Shown here: piece after piece, positions 1 through 7,102 of the stretch
Layout: the number at the start of each line of letters is the position of its first letter
How positions within the stretch are numbered: the first letter of the stretch is position 1
Assembly: GCA_021157555.1 (NCBI GenBank)
Contig: JAGGWL010000026.1
Coordinates: forward strand, 1-9,429
Source of the DNA: Deltaproteobacteria bacterium
GTDB taxonomy: Bacteria > Desulfobacterota > Desulfobacteria > Desulfobacterales > BuS5
Reading direction: 5' to 3'
Length of the DNA: 9,429 nucleotides
The notes under the pieces: generated by a model
The model's database searches: none
What the model was told of the DNA's origin: nothing
Seen by the model: the letters and a program-made list of their open reading frames with translations, nothing else
Position numbers and translations under genes: made by a program

Positions 1-747
1 ACCGATGCCGCACGATCTTCGGCGGATATTGTTTTGACCCTGCCGGGCCTGTCGGTGATCATTGATGCTATTAAAGAGAGCCGCCAGATATTTCAGCGGA
101 TGAACAACTATTCCATATATCGTATAGCTGAGACTGTCCGGGTGTTGACATTCATGACCCTTTCTATTCTGGTATTTAATTTTTATCCCGTCACTGCAAT
201 CATGATTGTACTTCTGGCCCTGTTAAACGATCTGCCTATCATGACGATTGCCTATGATAATGTTAAATATTCCAATGAACCGGAAAAATGGAATATGAAG
301 GTCCTTCTTGGTGTCGCCACTGCTCTCGGCCTTGCGGGCGTAGCCTCTTCTTTTGGTATTCTTTATATCGGGGATGAGGTTATGCACTTGAGCCGTGAAA
401 CTCTTCAGTCTTTTATTTATTTAAAACTCTCCGTAGCAGGACATATGACCCTGTTTGTTGCCCGAACAAGGGGGCCGTTCTGGAAAGTCAAACCTGCCTG
501 GCCTTTATTTCTGGCAATCATAACTACCCAGTTGATTGCCACACTGATAGTTGTTTATGGTATTATTCTTCCTTCCATAGGATGGAAACTTGCTCTTTTT
601 GTGTGGGGATATGCCCTGGCCTGGTTTATATTTAATGATCTTATCAAACTGGGCACTTACAGAATAGTTGAGCATACCTGGTTTGGCAAAAAACATCTTG
701 AAAGAGTTAAGAGCCCAATAGGAAGCCACAGTCATCTGCCCTATTAG
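1..747 (+). CDS. Plasma-membrane-type proton-exporting P-type ATPase, C-terminal part (5' end outside window)
   Basis: The frame is open from base 1 to the TAG at 745-747, giving 248 residues; the true start lies upstream. It opens with TDAARSSADIVL, matching the conserved stretch just after the hinge motif of type IIIA P-ATPases. Next comes SRQIFQRMNNYSIYRIAETV, typical of the start of membrane segment M5, including the Arg expected in that helix (AETVRV). The M6 motif LLALLNDLPIMTIAYD contains the Asp that in plant and fungal H+-ATPases binds the transported proton. About four more hydrophobic segments follow (M7-M10), and the tail after the last one is short (roughly 30 residues), without the long regulatory domain of plant enzymes. 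The ATP-binding and phosphorylation domains are not in the window. The family pumps protons out of the cytoplasm using ATP. A TTG at 34 is an internal leucine codon, not a start. The family call is secure; ion specificity is inferred from the M5/M6 motifs. Confidence 0.93.
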   Translation, partial: TDAARSSADIVLTLPGLSVIIDAIKESRQIFQRMNNYSIYRIAETVRVLTFMTLSILVFNFYPVTAIMIVLLALLNDLPIMTIAYDNVKYSNEPEKWNMKVLLGVATALGLAGVASSFGILYIGDEVMHLSRETLQSFIYLKLSVAGHMTLFVARTRGPFWKVKPAWPLFLAIITTQLIATLIVVYGIILPSIGWKLALFVWGYALAWFIFNDLIKLGTYRIVEHTWFGKKHLERVKSPIGSHSHLPY

Positions 748-825
748 ATATAATTTGGATGGATAAAAGAATTTATATTAGCATGAATAGAAATTCGGTA
801 TTTCAAGGAAACTCGAGGAGAGCTT

Positions 826-2091
826 ATGGGTAACAATCAAATTCGGATTGGTTTTGTTGCAACGCGCCTGGAGGGAACGGACGGTGTTTCCCTTGAGACC
901 AATAAGTGGGTGGCTGTTTTGAAGGGACTGGGACATGAATGTTTCTGTTTTTGCGGGGAATCTGACTGGCCGGAAGAACGAGTCCACATAGTCCCGGAGG
1001 CGCACTTCAACCATCCCGATATCTTAAAAATAAGCGAAGCGCTTTTCAAAGATAAAAGACGTCCTGGAGATATTGCCCGGGCAATTTACAAACTCAAGGA
1101 ACACTTAAAGGCTAAGTTATATCAGTTTGTGCAGAAGTTCGATTTGAATCTTTTTATAGTAGAAAATGCATTATCTCTTCCCATGAATGTGCCTTTGGGA
1201 GTTGCGCTTACCGAGTTTATCGGTGAAACATCGATGCCCACGATAGCCCACCATCATGATTTCTGGTGGGAACGTAGCCGATATATAGGGACTCCTGCAG
1301 ACGACTATCTACGTTCGGCATTTCCTTGTACTATGAGTACCGTTTACCATGTGGTTATTAATAATGTAGCCGCTCGTGAACTTGCTTTTAGGGCAGGTGT
1401 AGGGTCTATCCATATACCCAACGTGCTGGATTTTAACTCGCCTTCTTATTGGCCGAATAGTTATGCAGATGATATGAGACAGGAGTTGGGAATAAAGGAA
1501 GGAACCACTTTTCTGCTTCAACCCACGCGCATCGTACCCCGCAAAAGAATTGAAATGGCTATCACACTGGCACGGCGAATGGACACGGAATGTGTAGTCG
1601 TCGTTACGCATGAATCAGGTGATGAGGGCATTAAATATCAGATGTACCTCGAAGAATTTGCCGATCTTATCGGTGTAAAGTTCTTATGCGCATCGGAACG
1701 GTTTAACTATTTACGTCAAACAACACCTGACGGACGGAAGGTCTATTCAATAGCCGATGCATATAGGCATGCAGATCTTGTGACTTATCCATCGGCAATT
1801 GAAGGATTTGGAAATGCATTTTTGGAAACAATATACTACCGCCGGCCCATTGTGATGGAAGCCTATGAAATCTTCAAATGTGATATTCAACCAAAGGGGT
1901 TCAATGTAATTGGGTTTGAAAATTTTATAAGTCGGGAAATCGTTGAACAAGCCCAAGAGATACTTTGTAATCCTAATCTGGCCCTTGAATGGGCAGAAGA
2001 GAACTATCAACTCGGCCTTCGTTATTATTCATATCATACGTTGGAGAAGAAACTGGTTGCGCTATTGGAGCACTGTTTGGGTAGATGGTGA
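826..2091 (+). CDS. GT4-type glycosyltransferase (group 1 family), 421 aa
   Basis: This is a cytoplasmic, GT-B fold glycosyltransferase by its pattern. The N-terminal half (about 1-200) begins with the Rossmann-like strand IRIGFVATRLEGTDGVS, where the Gly-rich loop (residues 17-24) corresponds to the substrate loop of GT4 enzymes. A His/Trp-rich stretch AHHHDFWWERSRY lies at 141-153. The C-terminal half starts near 226 and has the donor-site segment LQPTRIVPRKR (231-241), followed by the retaining-GT EX7E motif EGFGNAFLE (E326 to E334), which normally contacts the nucleotide-sugar donor. No signal peptide or membrane helix is seen. ATG 826 is supported by GAGGAG at 815-820, five bases upstream. 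It follows the ATPase gene after 78 bases, and I see no clear terminator or promoter between them. Donor and acceptor sugars cannot be read from the sequence. It lies outside the polysaccharide operon on the other strand, so a link to that pathway is only possible. Confidence 0.88.
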   Translation: MGNNQIRIGFVATRLEGTDGVSLETNKWVAVLKGLGHECFCFCGESDWPEERVHIVPEAHFNHPDILKISEALFKDKRRPGDIARAIYKLKEHLKAKLYQFVQKFDLNLFIVENALSLPMNVPLGVALTEFIGETSMPTIAHHHDFWWERSRYIGTPADDYLRSAFPCTMSTVYHVVINNVAARELAFRAGVGSIHIPNVLDFNSPSYWPNSYADDMRQELGIKEGTTFLLQPTRIVPRKRIEMAITLARRMDTECVVVVTHESGDEGIKYQMYLEEFADLIGVKFLCASERFNYLRQTTPDGRKVYSIADAYRHADLVTYPSAIEGFGNAFLETIYYRRPIVMEAYEIFKCDIQPKGFNVIGFENFISREIVEQAQEILCNPNLALEWAEENYQLGLRYYSYHTLEKKLVALLEHCLGRW

Positions 2092-2151
2092 GATGTAGAA
2101 CTAATTTTCACATAAACCAGGCAAGATTTGCATTCATGATGATGCTCCTAA

Positions 2152-2283
2152 AAAAGGAGACACTACATGGTCAAGGATAATGAGGGGCACGGCTTTCATA
2201 ATGAAGAAAATCGCTTTAATTTCTACCGGGCCATGGAAAGATTTCTGCATAAGTATTCAGGGGGCCGGGTTGAAGCTGAATAA
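2152..2283 (+). pseudogene. C-terminal relic of a prolyl oligopeptidase family (S9) peptidase
   Basis: After a TAA at 2149-2151 the frame reads KRRHY and then, from ATG 2167, MVKDNEGHGFHNEENRFNFY and a further 18 residues to TAA 2281-2283. The block EGHGF (residues 6-10 from the ATG), followed by an ENR...FY..MERFL helix and a short tail, is the signature of the very C-terminus of S9 peptidases, whose catalytic His is that in EGHGF. The catalytic Ser and Asp and the whole remaining hydrolase domain and propeller are absent: upstream the frame meets a stop and then the end of the glycosyltransferase gene. AAAGGAG at 2153-2159 lies seven bases before ATG 2167, so a 38-residue peptide could be translated, but no enzyme could result. 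I read it as a deletion remnant. The family assignment is by motif recall and has not been searched. Confidence 0.62.
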
Positions 2284-2309
2284 AGGGACTGATTTTAAGC
2301 GAACAGGCT

Positions 2310-2315
2310 GGAAGA
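2310..2315 (+). promoter_or_regulatory. Ribosome binding site supporting TTG start of Hsp20 gene
   Basis: GGAAGA at 2310-2315 lies six bases before TTG 2322. No ATG or GTG exists in this frame between the stop at 2277-2279 and the start of the alpha-crystallin domain, so the site favours TTG as the start. Confidence 0.4.
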
Positions 2316-2321
2316 ATTGCC

Positions 2322-2684
2322 TTGAGGGATTTTGCCATAAAAAATTTGACAGAGGAATGGCTCCCTTCTGTGGATATCTCGGAGACCAAGAAAAATTTCA
2401 TTGTAAAAGCTGAACTTCCAGGGCTGGATGCAAAGGGTGTAAATGTGAGTTTGTCCGGGGATCTCCTTACCATTAAAGGTGAGAAAAAAAAGCAAGAGGA
2501 AGAAAAGGACGAGTACCATCATTTTATTGAGAGATATTCCGGCTCCTTTCAGCGTTCCTTTCAACTGCCGACATCCGTCGAAGGGGATAAGGTAGAGGCA
2601 ACCTTTGACAAGGGAGTCTTAAAGGTAACAATACCAAAGGTAGAAGAAGCGGAAAAGAAAGAAATTGAAATCAAGGTAAAGTGA
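2322..2684 (+). CDS. Hsp20 / alpha-crystallin family small heat shock protein, short N-terminal arm
   Basis: This is an ATP-independent cytoplasmic holdase chaperone by family. The alpha-crystallin domain runs from about residue 14 (LPSVDISETKKNFIVKAELPG) to about 107, with the conserved phrase YSGSFQRSFQLP (72-83) and the hallmark GVL in FDKGVLKVTIPK (96-106). The C-terminal extension ends in IEIKVK; the I-x-I/V pattern (115-119) normally docks into neighbouring subunits during oligomer assembly. The 120-residue length is short: bacterial relatives are usually about 140-160, with a 35-50 residue N-terminal arm holding the oligomer together. Here only about 13 residues precede the domain, and the start must be TTG (2322) or a weaker non-ATG codon upstream. 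Together with the S9 relic ending 38 bases upstream, this suggests the original 5' end was lost in a rearrangement. I see no heat-shock promoter (sigma-32 or CIRCE) upstream. The domain call is secure; the start is uncertain. Confidence 0.88.
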   Translation: MRDFAIKNLTEEWLPSVDISETKKNFIVKAELPGLDAKGVNVSLSGDLLTIKGEKKKQEEEKDEYHHFIERYSGSFQRSFQLPTSVEGDKVEATFDKGVLKVTIPKVEEAEKKEIEIKVK

Positions 2685-2725
2685 ATATTTATCCGCCCTT
2701 CCCGGGTTACATAATTATACCTCGA

Positions 2726-2758
2726 AAGGCCATAAATTGCGATTTTTCAATGGCCCTT
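2726..2758. repeat. Hairpin downstream of Hsp20 gene
   Basis: GGCCAT (2728-2733) pairs with ATGGCC (2750-2755), with inner AAAT/ATTT pairing possible. No T-run follows, so it is not a standard intrinsic terminator, although it lies about 45 bases after the Hsp20 stop and could protect the 3' end of the message. Confidence 0.45.
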
Positions 2759-2858
2759 AACTATCTAATAGCTGCCTTAGGCTCGCAATAGCCGGCTATT
2801 ACGAATCCTCACACCTTACTTTTAATGCTCATTGCTCACCGGAAAAAACGCAATTTAT
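2732..2858. repeat. Inverted repeat pair, 17-base arms with one mismatch, 127 bases overall
   Basis: ATAAATTGCGATTTTTC at 2732-2748 is matched in reverse complement by GAAAAAACGCAATTTAT at 2842-2858; 16 of 17 positions pair. The 93 bases between contain the palindrome at 2783-2804 and no gene. It could be a small non-autonomous element or a degraded foldback repeat. No flanking target duplication is visible. Confidence 0.5.
2783..2804. repeat. 22-base palindrome with perfect 14-base core
   Basis: The core AATAGCCGGCTATT (2787-2800) is perfectly self-complementary. It is flanked by TCG (2783-2785) and CGA (2802-2804), which also pair across one mismatched position. Having no loop, it looks more like a protein-binding or cruciform site than a terminator. 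It sits inside the 2732-2858 inverted repeat. Confidence 0.5.
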
Positions 2859-2917
2859 AACCTTCTGAGTATAGTTTTTTGTTGAGATTGCCGAAACTTG
2901 AAAAAGCAACTCTACGA

Positions 2918-2936
2918 AAAAGAAGCAGCTTCTTTT
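2918..2936. repeat. 19-base inverted repeat, A-rich then T-rich
   Basis: AAAAGAAGC (2918-2926) and GCTTCTTTT (2928-2936) are perfect reverse complements around one base; as RNA the loop would be CAG. The A-run before and T-run after give a weak two-way terminator shape, but the stem has few G-C pairs. Confidence 0.4.
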
Positions 2937-3008
2937 GGAATTTGCTAAGGGCTTTTTTCTGAACAAAAAGAAACATCGTTGTTGAATCAAACAATACAGT
3001 CCCCTTTT

Positions 3009-3050
3009 TCAGGTTCAAGTTTGACGTGCACCACGTACATATTAACCTGA
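3009..3050. repeat. Nested inverted repeats with common centre, followed by C8 run
   Basis: The outer arms TCAGGTT (3009-3015) and AACCTGA (3044-3050) are perfect. An inner pair ACGTG (3024-3028) and CACGT (3032-3036) shares almost the same centre. Eight C residues follow directly (3051-3058). Such nesting resembles extragenic palindromic repeats, but only one copy lies in the window. Confidence 0.4.
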
Positions 3051-3087
3051 CCCCCCCCTAAATGGTTAGCTGAATTAGCCTGAGCGT

Positions 3088-3100
3088 AAAGCCTGGCTTT
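3088..3100. repeat. 13-base inverted repeat
   Basis: AAAGCC (3088-3093) and GGCTTT (3095-3100) are perfect reverse complements around a single T. It is short and could be chance, but it adds to the cluster of palindromes in this spacer. Confidence 0.25.
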
Positions 3101-3167
3101 CAACTTTCGCCGACGATAATTTTTTAGAAGTAAAAAGTAATTTTATGCAAAAATTTCGTTGGCCATT

Positions 3168-3191
3168 AAACAGCCAACTGGTTGTTTTTTT
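3168..3191 (+). terminator. Rho-independent terminator-like hairpin with T-run
   Basis: AACAGCC (3169-3175) pairs with GGTTGTT (3180-3186), including one G-T pair, around the loop AACT; the T-run 3185-3191 follows on the + strand. An alternative pairing TTGGC (3159-3163) with GCCAA (3173-3177) would compete with it. It is 484 bases past the Hsp20 stop, so it is either a late terminator or belonged to a gene now lost. On the - strand the trailing T-run is only three bases, so it is weaker as a terminator for the heparinase-like operon and also lies beyond that operon's last stop codon. Confidence 0.5.
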
Positions 3192-3265
3192 AATGATAAA
3201 AGTACTTTAGTTCAGGCACTAATTAGTTGAAAAACAGAAAGACTATCTATAGTACTTATACGACG

Positions 3266-5653
3266 CTATCGTAAAGAAGCAAAGGAACTATAACCATCTT
3301 CATCAGTTTCTGAAAGAGTTAATATTATAGGATCGTTAAACATTTGAAAATTTACTAAAGTTCTTTCCGGTGAGATGGACTCGCCAAATACATTATTTTT
3401 CAACAGATAACAAATTAATGAGGCTTTTTTATCTGTTTGAATAATCCTGTGCCCTTTTATTTTAAGGAAAGTTCCCTGAAAGAATCCAATACAAGTAATA
3501 ATGTTTTTGCGCTTCCGTAAAACAATATATTCACAATCCGATTGGATATCGCCAATTTTAACATCTTTTACCCTATCACCCTTCTGGACGATTTGGTCAT
3601 CAACACCTTTATTAATTATTTTGATAGATATTCCTGTTTCGTTTGTTTCTTTTTTTATCAAAGGTATCTGCTTATGATTCGTCGGGTACAAAAAATTTAA
3701 AAACGAAACCTGATTAACACCTAATGCTGTCTCAGCAGACAGTCCGTATATTATATTATCGCTATCATCCAACAATTGTCTTTGCTTCATAACAATATTG
3801 GTCGATGCTGCTAAAAACTGGAAACAAGAGGAATTTTTTCCTTGATATTGAATATATTTGTCTTTGATATCCAATGGACAACTACTAACAAAATTACATT
3901 CGACTTTTTCCTTTTTTAAATTATGAATTGAATCTCCAATAACATAATAGTTAGGTTTGAGATATATTACTGACCTTACCATATGATCGGTATTTTTTGA
4001 TGTATAGCCGTTTCTTAATTTTTCCAATGGATCTTCTTGTTTAATATATGAGGAGTCACTTCTTGCATAGTTTAAAAATTCAGTTGTTAAGTATGGTGTT
4101 ATTTTTTGTCTATTTCTACCATCCTTATTGTCCTGCCGATTTATCGTGATGGTATTGTGATTAATAGACTTTGAAAATCCCCTTTTCTTTTCCAATTTAT
4201 AGTTTACGCCTAAATCTGTGAAATATCTTTCGCCAAATGCCTCAAGTAAAAAATTGTTCTGATCATTATGCAAATGATCGCCTCTATAAAAACCCCTTTT
4301 TGAAAGAGCAAAAAGCTTATCACCTTGAACAAAACTATCTCGCCAAATATATAGACCCGATTTTTTAAATAAGTGTTCCAGCTCTACTTTTGGCTTTACA
4401 TACTGTGTTTGATTTTCTTTAATAAATCGATAGTAATGACTGACTAATGATACTGCAGATTCATTAAATTTTAATTTCAAATCTTTAACATACGTTTTGT
4501 ATATCCATGCGAGATCAGGGTCATTGATTAATGCGGACCAGACTGCGATCCCATAGTATTTATTCCCTATTGTCTTCTTGGTAAATGGATTATATACTAA
4601 TGAATTATACGAAGAATCGCCAAAATTAATTAATAATGGTATTTTTTCAGCGTCAATTCCTTTAGGAACCGCCATAGAACGTAAATACATAGCATAAGTA
4701 AATGGATTTTTAGCACCATGAGGTAAGAATTCATCAATTGCCATACCTAAACTTGAAGCCATTGGCTGAATTATATAGCTCAATTCTTGAATAGTTCTCA
4801 GGTAATATCCTGTTGCTGCTGTCACGCTCCCATCTTCAGGAAAATATTTCCTAAGAAAAGATTGGATGGCTCGTGCTGTCATAATATATTGATTTTTATA
4901 TTTATCATCATTCGTATAATGATATAATAATCTTGAGCTTAGATACATTGCACCTAAAAAAGTTGGTGCCTGATTTGAATGCTGAAGGAATCCTGGATTT
5001 CCATTATAAGGTTGCTCTTTTGTTGTCCAACGATTCCCTTCAATCACATGTTTCTTAATTGGTTGCAAACCATTTACCTCAATAGCAGTAGCAATTATCT
5101 TTTTATCGGTTTCCGATAAAATAGAGTATATTAAATCGTAACTTATCACCATTTGCAAAATTATTAAACTTTCTTCAAATGGGGCAATAGCAGCAGGATG
5201 TTTTTTCCAATTCCGAAAACCTGAAAAATGTAACAACATTTCACGTACGGCGTTGCCTGCTTCCATGTTACCGGTTAATGCAAAACAGAAAGCGCAGGCA
5301 GTTACATGCCATATTCCTGAGGGACGTTTATATTCGTTTTCATCAATAGTTTCGTTTTTTCTCAATGCTCGCTGAATTGGTAAATAATATTTTTCCGGTT
5401 TATTAAAATTAAATCGATATGACTCACCTTTTCTTGAAGAATACCATTGTTTTATCTGATTATAATTATCTTTGCTCAGGTATAAACCTAATGGTAAATT
5501 ATTTGCTAAATTGCCAGTTATTGTAGAACAGTATCCATACTTTGTAGAAATTATATCAAATGTTCCATATTGAATTACGGCCATATTGATAATTAAAAAT
5601 AATAAAAAAAAAGGCATTATCCTTAACATCTTTTTTAGATTACGATAAAGCAA
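3266..5653 (-). CDS. Heparinase II/III family polysaccharide lyase-like protein, 795 aa
   Basis: The protein starts with a basic, then hydrophobic segment (residues 4-26, LRIMPFFLLFLIIN), a signal peptide or membrane anchor sending the rest to the periplasm. Residues about 50-420 are helix-rich with the alginate-lyase-like phrase SYDLIYSILSETDKKIIATA (171-190) and HSNQAPTFLGAMYL (225-238), as in the alpha/alpha toroid of this family. The heparinase II/III domain begins near 440: GDHLHNDQNNFLLEAFGERY (458-477), then TDLGVNY (479-485) and INHNTITINR (497-506). This H-x-N-D...G...D-x-G...HN pattern marks the beta-sheet domain carrying active-site residues. The family cleaves uronic-acid polysaccharides by beta-elimination. 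It is the last gene of the - strand operon, 138 bases after the ligase-like gene, so trimming or turnover of the locus's own polymer is a reasonable inference; the substrate is not readable. The start is TTG, chosen because of a well-placed GGAG; an ATG eight codons in is the alternative. Confidence 0.85.
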   Translation of the reverse strand: MLYRNLKKMLRIMPFFLLFLIINMAVIQYGTFDIISTKYGYCSTITGNLANNLPLGLYLSKDNYNQIKQWYSSRKGESYRFNFNKPEKYYLPIQRALRKNETIDENEYKRPSGIWHVTACAFCFALTGNMEAGNAVREMLLHFSGFRNWKKHPAAIAPFEESLIILQMVISYDLIYSILSETDKKIIATAIEVNGLQPIKKHVIEGNRWTTKEQPYNGNPGFLQHSNQAPTFLGAMYLSSRLLYHYTNDDKYKNQYIMTARAIQSFLRKYFPEDGSVTAATGYYLRTIQELSYIIQPMASSLGMAIDEFLPHGAKNPFTYAMYLRSMAVPKGIDAEKIPLLINFGDSSYNSLVYNPFTKKTIGNKYYGIAVWSALINDPDLAWIYKTYVKDLKLKFNESAVSLVSHYYRFIKENQTQYVKPKVELEHLFKKSGLYIWRDSFVQGDKLFALSKRGFYRGDHLHNDQNNFLLEAFGERYFTDLGVNYKLEKKRGFSKSINHNTITINRQDNKDGRNRQKITPYLTTEFLNYARSDSSYIKQEDPLEKLRNGYTSKNTDHMVRSVIYLKPNYYVIGDSIHNLKKEKVECNFVSSCPLDIKDKYIQYQGKNSSCFQFLAASTNIVMKQRQLLDDSDNIIYGLSAETALGVNQVSFLNFLYPTNHKQIPLIKKETNETGISIKIINKGVDDQIVQKGDRVKDVKIGDIQSDCEYIVLRKRKNIITCIGFFQGTFLKIKGHRIIQTDKKASLICYLLKNNVFGESISPERTLVNFQMFNDPIILTLSETDEDGYSSFASLR

Positions 5654-5660
5654 AGTATTT

Positions 5661-5664
5661 CTCC
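5661..5664 (-). promoter_or_regulatory. Ribosome binding site supporting TTG start of heparinase-like gene
   Basis: On the - strand GGAG (5664-5661) lies seven bases before TTG (5653-5651). The in-frame ATG eight codons later has no comparable site, so TTG is the better start, and it keeps the basic residues of the signal sequence (MLYRNLKK). Confidence 0.5.
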
Positions 5665-5791
5665 AATTTTAAAAATCTTTGTACAACTTCCACGATTCTC
5701 CACAAATTGACCCGGTAGCAAACCAAAGATATTTGGCTTAGAACACAAGCTGGAACAAAATATTGAAAAAAAATTGTTATTAATAAAAATT

Positions 5792-7006
5792 TCAATGCGC
5801 TAAAATATTATTTTTAGCTGGCCTTTCATTAACAGAATATACTGTTGCATATGTCACGCTCAAAATATTAAAAATCATAGGGGCTGCATTTTGTGCAATA
5901 TCACTGCTAGATAATGCATAAAAAAAACCCAATAATATAAGATAGTTGAATGCCATATTGGAATTGAAAACTCTACGATAAGGCCTAAATAACATGCTGA
6001 AAAATATAAAACCAACCACTCCAAGTTCACTTAGAATCTCGAGAAAAATGTTGTGTGGGTAAGTATAGTCACGCAAGCCTCTACTTTTAAAACTATTGGC
6101 AAACCAGGACTTTTTTTGTAAAAAACGATTCCGATACGCATCCCACCAACCAGCAAATCCCACACCAACAATTGGATGGTTAATAAAAATTTTCAACGTT
6201 GGAACATATATATTAGTACGACCTTGGACAGCTTGGATAACTTTTTCACTTTTCCCGTGGGTTGAAAACGCTTTAAATGCTTTGGAAAAAGAGGGCAAAT
6301 ATACAAAAAATAAAATAATTATGAAACTGATTGTGAATGAAATAGCAAGAGCACCAATATTTTTCCTAAATTTTAAACAAAAAAAGGTAGTCATAGCTAA
6401 TAATAACGAAAGAACAGGCCCTCTAGATCCTATTATCAGCATTGCTACAGCAAACAATACAATGACGGGTACTATAAAGAATGCTCTTTTAGAAAACCTG
6501 AATGATATGATATAATAAAATATACAGATACCCAATGATCTTGCTAACCAAATATTTCTATCAAAATTGGCGGTCTCACCAGAAATCCTGTGAAATAGAA
6601 ACAAGTAAACAAGCATAACAATATTGACACTTAAAAACGTATTCATAAAATACTTTTCAAAAAGCGTTTTATTTGCAATATACATTGCTGCAAGGATCAT
6701 ACAGGGTAAAAAGACTTTGACCAAGTACATTTCTAATTTCCAAAGGCCATTGTCAGTAATGTTGGTTCTTACTGCCAGATAAACAATCCATGGAATCCAG
6801 TATTTTGCCACATTCCAAAGATCAGAAAATACCCTTTTGGGGGTAAATATAATTAACCATGCCAACAGACAGAGTATTGATAGGAATATAAATAGGGTTC
6901 TGTAACCAAGAGGAACAGGAACAATGGAAAATATCAACTCAGATGCATAAGGTGTCAAGGATAAATCAAACATTAAAATGAAAAGGGAAATGTATACAAA
7001 AAACAT
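5792..7006 (-). CDS. O-antigen ligase / polymerase family membrane protein (WaaL/Wzy-like), 404 aa
   Basis: A polytopic inner-membrane protein with roughly 10-12 hydrophobic segments. IIGSRGPVLSLLLA (191-204) matches the conserved membrane segment of the Wzy_C family, with R195 as the conserved arginine. A large polar loop follows (about 238-325), carrying QGRTNIYVPTLKIFINHP (261-278), GVGFAGW (281-287) and YPHNIFLEILSELGVVG (316-332). In this family the loop is periplasmic and its Arg and His residues (here R263 and H318) are needed for glycan transfer from undecaprenyl diphosphate. The protein either ligates a glycan to a carrier such as lipid A core or polymerises repeat units; sequence alone does not separate these. 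It fits with the flippase in the same operon. ATG 7006 has only a weak upstream AGG. The 321-base gap before it holds a MITE-like element, so its expression may depend on readthrough or on a promoter inside that gap. Confidence 0.87.
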   Translation of the reverse strand: MFFVYISLFILMFDLSLTPYASELIFSIVPVPLGYRTLFIFLSILCLLAWLIIFTPKRVFSDLWNVAKYWIPWIVYLAVRTNITDNGLWKLEMYLVKVFLPCMILAAMYIANKTLFEKYFMNTFLSVNIVMLVYLFLFHRISGETANFDRNIWLARSLGICIFYYIISFRFSKRAFFIVPVIVLFAVAMLIIGSRGPVLSLLLAMTTFFCLKFRKNIGALAISFTISFIIILFFVYLPSFSKAFKAFSTHGKSEKVIQAVQGRTNIYVPTLKIFINHPIVGVGFAGWWDAYRNRFLQKKSWFANSFKSRGLRDYTYPHNIFLEILSELGVVGFIFFSMLFRPYRRVFNSNMAFNYLILLGFFYALSSSDIAQNAAPMIFNILSVTYATVYSVNERPAKNNILAH

Positions 7007-7032
7007 TATATTTTAAACCTGTTTTCCTATGG

Positions 7033-7067
7033 GGATTCAAATTTTAAATTTCATTTTCTTTGAATCC
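7033..7067 (-). repeat. Hairpin in the leader of the O-antigen ligase-like gene
   Basis: GGATTCAAA (7033-7041) and TTTGAATCC (7059-7067) are perfect 9-base reverse complements with a 17-base AT-rich loop. In the - strand message the hairpin would end 26 bases before ATG 7006, close enough to affect translation or to end upstream transcription, although no T-run follows on the - strand. Confidence 0.4.
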
Positions 7068-7102
7068 ATCAAATTCTGGAACATCCACATAATTAAAGTT
7101 TT

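Larger units (their letters stand above)
2685..3265. other. Palindrome-rich non-coding spacer between convergent gene blocks
   Basis: About 580 bases without a credible gene. A 60-codon frame on the - strand (2836-3018) has no family resemblance and contains one arm of an inverted repeat. The stretch holds at least six separate inverted repeats, listed individually, plus a run of eight C at 3051-3058 and the perfect palindrome AAAGTACTTT at 3199-3208. It lies between the end of the Hsp20 gene (+) and the end of the heparinase-like gene (-). Such spacers often collect terminators and degraded repeats; I see no transposase remnant. Confidence 0.6.

Noticed and set aside
749..754. TATAAT after the ATPase gene as a promoter for the glycosyltransferase
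   Set aside because: No acceptable -35 hexamer at 16-18 bases upstream; the hexamer is common in AT-rich DNA.
2180..2413. 77-codon + strand frame overlapping the S9 relic and the Hsp20 start
   Set aside because: It is out of frame with both the EGHGF relic and the Hsp20 domain, which carry the recognisable signals.
2836..3018. 60-codon open frame on the - strand in the palindromic spacer
   Set aside because: No family resemblance, very Lys/Phe-rich from A/T runs, and it crosses several inverted repeats.
5762..5796. ATTGAAA/TTTCAAT inverted repeat at the end of the ligase-like gene as a terminator
   Set aside because: The stem has a single G-C pair and overlaps the stop codon, so it is too weak to call.
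6096..6515. 139-codon open frame on the + strand opposite the ligase-like gene
   Set aside because: It is antisense to a well-supported membrane protein gene, has no recognisable motifs, and its composition is what the complement of hydrophobic codons gives.
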